Shown here piece by piece: positions 1 through 5,369 of a stretch of 5,369 nucleotides of DNA (its first letter is position 1; every line of letters begins with the position of its first letter). The DNA comes from Desulfobacteraceae bacterium (lineage in GTDB: Bacteria; Desulfobacterota; Desulfobacteria; Desulfobacterales; Desulfobacteraceae). The stretch spans positions 1 through 5,369 of the forward strand of contig JAGLLQ010000215.1 of the NCBI GenBank assembly GCA_023140455.1, in the 5' to 3' direction. Both the position numbers and the translations under genes were made by a program. The notes beneath the pieces were generated by a model, which searched no databases, had not been told where the DNA came from, and worked only from the letters and a program-made list of their open reading frames with translations.

Positions 1-2938
1 CTGCTTCAAGAACGTTAAAACCATCTTCTGCCATAAATGATTTAACCTGATTTCTGAAAAATGCTGAATCCTCTGCAAACAATATCGTTTTTTCACTCCC
101 TTCTTCAAGGAGTTGTTCCTTGGTTACAACATCTTTTTGAAACCATTCAGGATTCATTTCTTTCATGAAATCAAAAATATCAATAAGTAGGGTTGTTTTT
201 TTATTGATAATCATTGATCCGGTTATGCAGGATTGTCTTAAAGTGCTTTCATCAATCTCAAGGGCTATCTCAAGTGCGTCTACAGGAGGGGTGACCATAA
301 GTCCAAGTTCTTTGTCTTTTACTTTAAATACAATCACTTCCTGTTGTTCTCTTGTGGGAAGAGGTTTCACGTCTGCAGCCTGAGAAATTTCATAAAGAGG
401 CAATGCACCTCCTCGATATTGCACCACTTTTCTATTGCCAACCTCTTCAATGCTTGACAGATTAATTCTTTCAATTCTTTCAACAATATTAAGAGGTGCT
501 GCAAAATGTTCTGTTTCATCATTTCTGAAAGTAAGTAGTGCTACTTTTTCGCTGGCTCGCTCTCTACCCGAAGCAGCGGCTTTTTTTACAGATTTTTTCT
601 TGGTAATTGCTGTTAGATCAGCCATCTGGGCAAGGCTTGAAATATCAAGGATGAGAGCTACTCTGCCATCTCCCATTATTGTAGCTCCAGCATAGGCAGC
701 ACATTTTTTTAAGTGTCGCCCTACTGGTTTGACTACGATCTCTTCAGAGTCAAGAAGTTCATCAACAACAAGTCCGTATTTGAATGCACCAGCAGACACT
801 ACAGCTATATTCAGAGCACTTGAAGCATGATATCTTCTGTCTTCTTTCTGCCTGTCAGGGATGTCCGGCTGTTTATCATCCTCATTTTCCCCTATGATAT
901 CTCCCATGTTGTCATCATCAATTTCTTCAAGTTGCCTGGAACGCCTGTCTGCAACATTTTTTCTTCTATCATCGTATTGGAGGTCATCTTCCGGATTAAT
1001 GAAAGTTTTTTCAATCCCAAGGACCTCAGTAAGATTAAGGAGTGGTAGCAGCTCACCTCTCAATCGAACAACACTCGCGTCGCCAACTTTTTCAACTCTT
1101 GTTTTGATATCGCTCGCAGGAATTCTTAAGAGTTCATCAAGATTTACCTGGGGTATAGCATATTTCTCATCGCCTACTGCGGCTATCTGACTTGGAATTA
1201 TGGCAAGGGTTAAAGGTAATTTGATCTGGGTGGTGGTCCCTTTGCCTGGTGTAGACTCAAGTTCAATGATCCCTCCAAGGAGTTCTATGTTTGTAATAAC
1301 TACATCCATGCCAACACCTCTTCCGGAAACATCGGTTACCTCTTTGGCGGTGGAAAATCCTGCCATAAAGATAAGTTCTATCTTTTCTTTGTCTGACATC
1401 TCTGCAATTTGATTTTCAGTTACAAGTCCTTTTGAAAAAGCAACAGTAGAAATTGTTTCAGGGTCAAGTCCTTTGCCATCATCTGAAATTTCAATATTAA
1501 CCTGACCTGCTTCATGGAATGCTTTTAATTCTATTCTACCTGTTGCATCTTTTCCGGCCTGTTCTCTTTCAACAGGAGATTCAATGCCATGATCAACAGA
1601 GTTTCGGATCAGATGAGTTAAAGGGTCATTTATTGATTCGAGAATGGTTTTGTCCAGCTCTACTTCCTGTCCTTCGATTATAAGGTCAATTGATTTTTCT
1701 AAATCCCTTGACATATCTCTTACAATTCTTGTGAATTTGGTGAAAATATTTCCAATAGGCTGCATTCTTGTTTTCATGATTGCTTCCTGTAATTCAGAAG
1801 TAATCATATCAATGCGCTGGCTGGATTGTTCAGTTGCCTTTTCATTGGAAGAGGTAACACCCTGCAAAAGTTGATTCCGGCTTAGAACAAGTTCGCCTGC
1901 CAGATTCATAAGAGTATCAAGCAGGTTAACATTTACTCTTAACGAGGTCTGCGGTTTTGTGGATCCGATTGCTTTTGCATCCTCAGTTGCAACCGGCTCT
2001 TCAACCTTGACTTTTTCAATTTTTAAAGCTTTTTTGACAGGTTTTTTTGCAACTTTCTTTTTAGCTTCATTTTTAACTTCAGGCTGTTTTTTTTCTATAA
2101 CAACAGGTTTTTTCTTTTCAATTTTAGTTTGTTTAACCGGCTCAGTGTCTTTAGTCCCCTGTGAAGATATGATCATATCATCAGTAACAAGATGGATAAA
2201 CGTCTCATCAATTTCAAAGAGGGTTGAAGCCATGTCATATTCAATAATGGATGAAAAAAGAATTTGAAAGGGAATCCTGGAGGAAAAAGCATCATCGTCT
2301 AGAGTCCCAATGGATACAAAATCTATTTTTGAATCTATTATTATGCCAGTTTTCTCAATATTTTGTAGAACATGAAGAGGGTTTTTATTTTTAAGTTGGA
2401 TATCAGTTATAAGATCATATTCAACAATAAAAATATTTTTCCCATCTTCCCGGTGTTGTTCAATTTCGTATAAAGAAATATCAACAAACAGACCATCGTC
2501 AGCAAATTCAATATCAACAAGCTCTGAAATAATTTCAAGCCTATCATCATCTAATGATTCTTTTGTTATGTCTGATAACATTTCAATATGACTTGAAACG
2601 TCTTCCTCATTACTTTGGCTAATATCCTTTAACATCGCTTCAAGTTTGTCAAAACCATTGAGCAGAACACTTATTTTTTCAGAATCCGGGATCAGTTCTT
2701 TTTCTCTGATTAAGCCCAGAACATTTTCAAGGCTGTGTGAAAGTTCTTTAATGGTCACAAGCCCCATAAAACCTGCGCCGCCTTTTATTGAATGTGCTGC
2801 CCTGAATACATTGTTTACTAAATCAACATCTATATCTGCACCATTTTGTTCAATAGATAATAGATCGCTTTCAATATCTCCAAGGTGGTCAAGAGATTCA
2901 TCGACATACATTCGTAAGGTTTCATCATCTTCAAACAT
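1..2938 (-). CDS. cheA: Hybrid chemotaxis histidine kinase CheA (CheA-CheW-receiver fusion), C-terminus beyond window
   Basis: Cytoplasmic two-component kinase of a chemosensory array; ATP-dependent autophosphorylation on an HPt histidine, then transfer to receiver domains. I read 979 codons without a stop from ATG at 2938 to the left edge. Domains seen: P1/HPt, residues 1-105, with HSIKGGAGFMG and phospho-acceptor His49; a divergent P2-like region, about 140-255; a Lys-rich linker, 260-332; P3 dimerisation, from 333 (LRVNVNLLDTLMNLAGELV); P4 ATPase with N box LTHLIRNSVDHGIE (440-453), G1 box DDGKGLD (486-492), F box near 522-530 and G2 box GRGVGMDVV (539-547); P5 CheW-like, about 574-775, carrying a charged insert; a second CheW-like domain, about 797-930; and the start of a receiver (TILFAEDSAFFRNQV, 951-965; acidic pair E956-D957). 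All catalytic motifs are intact, so it should be active. The receiver's phospho-acceptor Asp lies outside the window. The start is supported by AGGAGA six bases upstream. Family certain; cellular output (swimming, gliding, pili or other) cannot be told from here. Confidence 0.97.
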   Translation of the reverse strand, partial: MFEDDETLRMYVDESLDHLGDIESDLLSIEQNGADIDVDLVNNVFRAAHSIKGGAGFMGLVTIKELSHSLENVLGLIREKELIPDSEKISVLLNGFDKLEAMLKDISQSNEEDVSSHIEMLSDITKESLDDDRLEIISELVDIEFADDGLFVDISLYEIEQHREDGKNIFIVEYDLITDIQLKNKNPLHVLQNIEKTGIIIDSKIDFVSIGTLDDDAFSSRIPFQILFSSIIEYDMASTLFEIDETFIHLVTDDMIISSQGTKDTEPVKQTKIEKKKPVVIEKKQPEVKNEAKKKVAKKPVKKALKIEKVKVEEPVATEDAKAIGSTKPQTSLRVNVNLLDTLMNLAGELVLSRNQLLQGVTSSNEKATEQSSQRIDMITSELQEAIMKTRMQPIGNIFTKFTRIVRDMSRDLEKSIDLIIEGQEVELDKTILESINDPLTHLIRNSVDHGIESPVEREQAGKDATGRIELKAFHEAGQVNIEISDDGKGLDPETISTVAFSKGLVTENQIAEMSDKEKIELIFMAGFSTAKEVTDVSGRGVGMDVVITNIELLGGIIELESTPGKGTTTQIKLPLTLAIIPSQIAAVGDEKYAIPQVNLDELLRIPASDIKTRVEKVGDASVVRLRGELLPLLNLTEVLGIEKTFINPEDDLQYDDRRKNVADRRSRQLEEIDDDNMGDIIGENEDDKQPDIPDRQKEDRRYHASSALNIAVVSAGAFKYGLVVDELLDSEEIVVKPVGRHLKKCAAYAGATIMGDGRVALILDISSLAQMADLTAITKKKSVKKAAASGRERASEKVALLTFRNDETEHFAAPLNIVERIERINLSSIEEVGNRKVVQYRGGALPLYEISQAADVKPLPTREQQEVIVFKVKDKELGLMVTPPVDALEIALEIDESTLRQSCITGSMIINKKTTLLIDIFDFMKEMNPEWFQKDVVTKEQLLEEGSEKTILFAEDSAFFRNQVKSFMAEDGFNVLEA

Positions 2939-2944
2939 TATTAT

Positions 2945-2950
2945 TCTCCT
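2945..2950 (-). promoter_or_regulatory. Ribosome binding site of cheA
   Basis: On the minus strand AGGAGA is followed by the six-base spacer ATAATA and then ATG at 2938. This is a strong Shine-Dalgarno match at normal spacing and fixes the cheA start; the protein from this ATG begins directly with a standard HPt helix. Confidence 0.8.
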
Positions 2951-2993
2951 GAAAAGTTGAATAGTTACGAACTGAATAAAGTATTATAGAAAA

Positions 2994-3022
2994 AGTTTAC
3001 ATAAAAAAAAATGAAAAGTCAA
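2994..3022 (-). promoter_or_regulatory. Candidate sigma70-type promoter for cheA
   Basis: On the minus strand, TTGACT (3022-3017, 5 of 6 to consensus) is separated by 17 bases from TAAACT (2999-2994, 4 of 6). It lies in the 99-base gap between the U32 gene and cheA and would give a leader of about 50 bases. The spacer is T-rich. A better -10 hexamer, TATAAT (2988-2983), is nearby but 28 bases from the -35, so it would need a different, weaker -35. I see no clear FliA- or sigma54-type promoter here. In such AT-rich sequence chance matches are common. Confidence 0.35.
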
Positions 3023-3037
3023 ACTAAAGATATAAAA

Positions 3038-4261
3038 TTAAAAAATTTTTCGTATTATATCCTGTATTTCAGCCTCAGTTTTAATTTTAAGAATTGAGTG
3101 GGTGTTTGGCTTAGCATGGGAAATAGAATTATGGTCAATATCAAACATTTCAGTTATTTGAACTGATTTTAGAGGTTTGTCTGGAGAGAGGATTTCAATG
3201 TAATCATCTCTCCTTAAGCTGTTTCTGATTTCAATAATGTACTCATCTTCTGAGTGTTTTTTAATAATTTTCCCAACAAAGTTATGGATTTTTCCATCAT
3301 GCTTATTCTCATAGTTTGAAAGGATTTGGTCGGGGTCATTAAAAAAAAATCCCGTGCAGTATTTTCTATGATAAACATTGTCAAGTTCCTGTGTCCATTC
3401 GGGCATTATAGCATAGTCCAAAGGGTCGTTGAAATATGAATCAATTGCCTGGCGATAAGTTTTTGTTACAGACGCGAGATAATTTACTCCTTTCATTCGC
3501 CCTTCGATTTTTAAAGAAGTAATTCCTGTATCGATTATCTCCGGGAGATGCTGGATCATGCAAAGATCCTTGGAGTTGAATATGTATGACCCTCTTTTGT
3601 CTTCAGCAAGAGGGTAATATTCATTCGGTCTCATTTCTTCCACAATGGAATATCGCCATCGACATGGATGACTGCATAACCCTCTGTTGCTGTCGCGCAG
3701 GGTGTAGAAACTGCTTAGCAGGCATCGTCCAGAGTATGAGATACACATGGCACCATGTATAAATACTTCAGTTTCGATAATTGCTTTTGAAGCGATTTCG
3801 TTTATTTCAGCCAATGAGAGTTCTCTAGCAAGATTTACTCTTTTAATGCCCATATTTTTCCAGAATTGAGCAGTATTATAATTAGTTGTGTTAGATTGTG
3901 TGGAAAGATGGATATCGATATCAGGTATTATTTCTTTTGCCATCAGTATAATCCCAGGATCAGAAAGAATAACCGCATCAGGATTTATTTTTTTTATTGT
4001 TTTTAGAAGTTGCCTGATTTTTTCTTGTTCATCATTTCTTGAATAAATATTTAAGGCAAGATATACTTTTTTATTTTTTTTGTGCGCATACTCAACTGCA
4101 TCATAAAGTTCTTTTTTTGAAAAATTTCCAGAAAAATTTCTAAGGCTGAATTCTTTTCCGGCAAGATAAACAGCATCAGCCCCATAATGAAGAGCTATCT
4201 TTAGCTTTTCAAAATTGCCGGCTGGTGCCAGGAGTTCAGGTTTATTTTTTTTCATCGGCAT
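3038..4261 (-). CDS. Peptidase U32 family protein, YegQ/TrhP-like (probable tRNA hydroxylation enzyme)
   Basis: Complete 407-residue protein. The N-terminus carries the U32 signature (ELLAPAGNFEKLKIALHYGADAVYLA, about residues 9-34, broken only by normal variation). The core has EVFIHGAMC, SYSGRC and NRGLCSHPCRWRY (165-204). An N-terminal TIM-barrel-like part is followed by a C-terminal beta domain (about 318-404), and the length suits the YegQ/YrrO branch. Cysteines 173, 180, 196 and 234 have nearly the spacing of the four cluster ligands reported for E. coli UbiU, so a [4Fe-4S] cluster is likely. U32 relatives TrhP/YrrN/YrrO act in prephenate-dependent 5-hydroxylation of U34 in tRNA, while UbiU/UbiV hydroxylate ubiquinone precursors; the single long form with the C-terminal domain favours the TrhP side. 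Protease activity is historical naming and doubtful. The start may be ATG 4261 or ATG 4255, two codons on; no good Shine-Dalgarno is seen for either (AGGGGT lies 15 bases before 4261). Family sure, substrate inferred. Confidence 0.93.
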   Translation of the reverse strand: MPMKKNKPELLAPAGNFEKLKIALHYGADAVYLAGKEFSLRNFSGNFSKKELYDAVEYAHKKNKKVYLALNIYSRNDEQEKIRQLLKTIKKINPDAVILSDPGIILMAKEIIPDIDIHLSTQSNTTNYNTAQFWKNMGIKRVNLARELSLAEINEIASKAIIETEVFIHGAMCISYSGRCLLSSFYTLRDSNRGLCSHPCRWRYSIVEEMRPNEYYPLAEDKRGSYIFNSKDLCMIQHLPEIIDTGITSLKIEGRMKGVNYLASVTKTYRQAIDSYFNDPLDYAIMPEWTQELDNVYHRKYCTGFFFNDPDQILSNYENKHDGKIHNFVGKIIKKHSEDEYIIEIRNSLRRDDYIEILSPDKPLKSVQITEMFDIDHNSISHAKPNTHSILKIKTEAEIQDIIRKIF

Positions 4262-4371
4262 AAAATTTTAAATGGCACCCCTGGATTTGGAACTATTCTA
4301 ACGCTGTGATACCACTTGCCTTCGTCCAAAGTCTTGAAGTTTTCCCTTAGTCTGGTTAATGTCAAAATTCA

Positions 4372-4380
4372 ATTATATCA
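4372..4380 (-). promoter_or_regulatory. Candidate extended -10 promoter for the U32 gene
   Basis: On the minus strand the sequence reads TGATATAAT, a perfect -10 hexamer preceded by the TGn of extended -10 promoters. A TTGTAT that could serve as -35 lies 15 bases upstream, which is shorter than ideal. Transcription would begin roughly 105 bases before the U32 start codon, giving a long leader. Support is by sequence match only. Confidence 0.35.
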
Positions 4381-4448
4381 ACTCGGCATAATATACAACA
4401 TAATGCTTTGGAATACTACTTTATAATTAGGTGTATCATGTAAAAAAT

Positions 4449-4509
4449 TTTATAATAATCACTTTGGTGTGTAAGTCGATAACCTTTCAAGATGCTTGAT
4501 TATTATAAA
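4449..4509. repeat. Perfect 13-bp inverted repeat, 35-base spacer
   Basis: TTTATAATAATCA (4449-4461) is exactly complementary to TGATTATTATAAA (4497-4509). The arms are almost pure A/T, so as an RNA stem it would be of modest strength. On the minus strand the second arm is followed by ATTTTTTA, giving a terminator-like look, but the stem lacks G/C pairs and no minus-strand gene ends here. A protein-binding site pair or a small structured RNA are other options; none is proven. Confidence 0.6.
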
Positions 4510-4604
4510 TGAGTTGATAATTTATGTAGCCTGTCAACCAAGGCCTGAGTGTATCCTGGCATATTATTACAGAATGTAAAGTTTTAAATACTATTGATCT
4601 TTCT

Positions 4605-4632
4605 TTGAAATATATGTATTCTTAATTATGTT
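4605..4632 (+). promoter_or_regulatory. Possible sigma70-type promoter for the membrane TPR gene
   Basis: TTGAAA (4605-4610, 5 of 6 to consensus), a 16-base spacer, then TATGTT (4627-4632, 4 of 6). It would give a leader of roughly 45-50 bases before ATG 4687. The match is weak and the surrounding sequence is AT-rich, so it is offered only as the best plus-strand candidate I found. Confidence 0.25.
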
Positions 4633-4668
4633 GCAAAACCATTAAACATATTCTTTGCATTGACTTTT

Positions 4669-4675
4669 AGAAGAG
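4669..4675 (+). promoter_or_regulatory. Ribosome binding site deciding the start of the membrane TPR gene
   Basis: AGAAGAG lies 11 bases before ATG 4687, a little farther than ideal. It lies downstream of the alternative TTG start at 4660 and so can only serve the ATG, which is why the shorter 177-residue protein is preferred over the 186-residue one. Confidence 0.5.
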
Positions 4676-4686
4676 TAAATAAATCA

Positions 4687-5220
4687 ATGAATATACCTGA
4701 AGATATAGGGACTATTCCGCCTAAAGATAAAGATTCTTTTAATATAGCTCTGTTTTTTAAAACCTATTGTATGATATGTATCCCATTATCCTTTTTGGCA
4801 ATTTTATTGTTAGGACCCTTGAAAGGACTCTTAGTAGTATTGAGTGTTAGTTTTGTTTTAACTCTTTTTGTTATGTTTATTGCTGAAAAGTTCTCCGGTG
4901 TGGCGAAAATACTGTACGGTGGCAGGGAAAAAATTTTTTCAATTCGTGAGCAGTCGAAGAGTATGCTTAGGACTGCCAAACTCGCGAGGAGAGGCAAGGA
5001 TTATATAAAAGCCATAGCGATCGTGGATAAAATCCTTCAACAAGATCCCAGATTTTATGAAGCCATGCTTGTAAAAGCCGAGATATTACATGAAGGCTTT
5101 ATTAAAACTGATAGTGCTAAGAAATATTTAAGGGAAATCATGAAGAATACACTGCCTGATGAAAATATTCATATTTGGGCTTCTGCTTTTTATGAAAAGC
5201 TTGAGAAAAATACAGAATAG
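4687..5220 (+). CDS. Small inner-membrane protein with two transmembrane segments and a TPR-like cytoplasmic tail
   Basis: I do not recognise a named family. From ATG 4687 the protein has 177 residues: a short polar N-terminus, two hydrophobic stretches (about 25-43 and 46-66) joined by a tight GPLKG turn, then a soluble, basic region. Residues 99-121 (RRGKDYIKAIAIVDK, then a hydrophobic turn ending in DP) match the second helix of a tetratricopeptide repeat, and the following helix (AMLVKAEILHE) looks like the first helix of the next repeat. A hairpin in the membrane with both ends in the cytoplasm and a TPR tail suggests a scaffold or assembly role, but no partner is shown by the context. 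Start choice: the frame is open to a TTG at 4660, but that has no Shine-Dalgarno, whereas AGAAGAG (4669-4675) precedes ATG 4687 by 11 bases. The gene is alone on its strand, divergent from the U32 gene and convergent with the tRNA. Gene fairly sure, function unknown. Confidence 0.8.
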   Translation: MNIPEDIGTIPPKDKDSFNIALFFKTYCMICIPLSFLAILLLGPLKGLLVVLSVSFVLTLFVMFIAEKFSGVAKILYGGREKIFSIREQSKSMLRTAKLARRGKDYIKAIAIVDKILQQDPRFYEAMLVKAEILHEGFIKTDSAKKYLREIMKNTLPDENIHIWASAFYEKLEKNTE

Positions 5221-5268
5221 TTAATAGAAGTTGGGCTCGATTTTGTCTGCAAATGTAATCAATAATGG

Positions 5269-5287
5269 GTGCACATTTTAATTGCAC
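5269..5287. repeat. Short inverted repeat between convergent TPR gene and tRNA
   Basis: GTGCA (5269-5273) and TGCAC (5283-5287) can pair around a nine-base A/T loop. It lies 10 bases past the mature tRNA 3' end and about 50 bases past the stop of the membrane protein gene. It could be a weak bidirectional transcription end or a processing stem, but neither side has a proper T-run, so I do not call it a terminator. Confidence 0.3.
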
Positions 5288-5297
5288 TTCCTTTAAA

Positions 5298-5369
5298 TGG
5301 TGCCCCCGGCAAGAATCGAACTTGCGCACATGGATTAGGAATCCAATGCTCTATCCACTGAGCTACGGG
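5298..5369 (-). tRNA. tRNA-Arg (anticodon CCU), 5' end beyond window
   Basis: Read on the minus strand, the sequence shows the last four bases of the 5' acceptor strand (CCCG), positions 8-9 TA, a D arm (GCTC/GAGC), an anticodon arm with the seven-base loop TTCCTAA, a four-base variable loop, a T arm (GCAAG-TTCGATT-CTTGC), acceptor 3' strand CGGGGGC, discriminator A and an encoded CCA (5300-5298). The anticodon CCT (complement of 5337-5339) reads the arginine codon AGG. The outer pair of the anticodon stem is a T-T mismatch; all other visible stems pair. The 3' acceptor strand predicts that the missing first three bases are GCC, just outside the right edge. Confidence 0.95.

Larger units (their letters stand above)
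4262..4686. other. AT-rich intergenic region between divergent genes
   Basis: About 425 bases between the U32 start and the preferred start of the plus-strand membrane protein gene. I see no coding frame of note and no tRNA-like fold. It must hold the promoters of both divergent genes. Its visible contents are a possible extended -10 promoter on the minus strand, a perfect 13-base inverted repeat (4449-4509), a possible plus-strand promoter (4605-4632), and near the U32 start an 18-base stretch resembling the 3' end of the tRNA-Arg at the right edge. The rest is featureless to me. Confidence 0.6.

Noticed and set aside
165..2960. Several plus-strand open frames of 70-110 codons opposite cheA
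   Set aside because: They lie antisense to a continuous minus-strand frame with intact CheA motifs; their translations are low-complexity Ser/Ile/Leu-rich sequence without domains or good ribosome binding sites.
2941..3037. Terminator after the U32 gene
   Set aside because: There is a T-run on the minus strand (complement of 3003-3011), but I could find no G/C hairpin before it, so intrinsic termination is not supported.
4273..4290. Sigma54-like TGGCAC near the U32 start
   Set aside because: The matching TTGC element at proper spacing is missing, and the strand is wrong for the U32 gene.
4660..4686. TTG start nine codons upstream for the membrane TPR protein
   Set aside because: No Shine-Dalgarno precedes it, while AGAAGAG serves the ATG at 4687; kept only as an alternative.
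4764..4997. Minus-strand frame of 77 codons opposite the membrane TPR gene
   Set aside because: It is the complement of the better-supported plus-strand gene and shows no recognisable domain or Shine-Dalgarno.
5138..5329. Minus-strand frame of 63 codons at the right edge
   Set aside because: It starts inside the tRNA-Arg gene and ends inside the TPR gene, so it cannot be a separate protein gene.

Overview
The window is AT-rich bacterial chromosome with three protein genes and one tRNA gene. Two protein genes and the tRNA are on the minus strand, one protein gene is on the plus strand. The domain style of the CheA protein (no classical P2, a long Lys-rich linker, two CheW-type domains and a fused receiver) and the Shine-Dalgarno-led genes fit a Gram-negative, possibly anaerobic lineage such as Desulfobacterota. 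That assignment is an inference from style only; no marker gene here settles it.

Layout. Bases 2938 down to the left edge hold 979 codons of one uninterrupted minus-strand frame, a hybrid chemotaxis histidine kinase CheA cut off inside its C-terminal receiver domain. Upstream on the same strand, after a 99-base gap, lies a complete 407-residue U32 'peptidase' family protein (4261-3038) of the YegQ/TrhP type, whose cysteine pattern suggests an iron-sulfur RNA-modification enzyme rather than a protease. A gene-poor stretch of about 420 bases (4262-4686) follows; it contains a perfect 13-base inverted repeat and a possible extended -10 promoter. A plus-strand gene (4687-5220) encodes a small protein with two membrane segments and a TPR-like tail. 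The right edge holds most of a minus-strand tRNA-Arg with anticodon CCU.

How the parts relate. The kinase would take signals from methyl-accepting receptors through its CheW-like domains, autophosphorylate a histidine in its N-terminal HPt domain, and pass the phosphate to its own fused receiver and/or to separate CheY-type partners, which would be encoded outside the window. The U32 gene and cheA could be co-transcribed, but a candidate promoter in the gap and the lack of functional kinship suggest chance adjacency. The membrane TPR gene and the tRNA converge on a short intergenic region. I found no CRISPR array, transposase, integrase, or recognisable new defence or mobile system. The most unusual features are the architecture of the hybrid CheA and the charged insert inside its first CheW-type domain.
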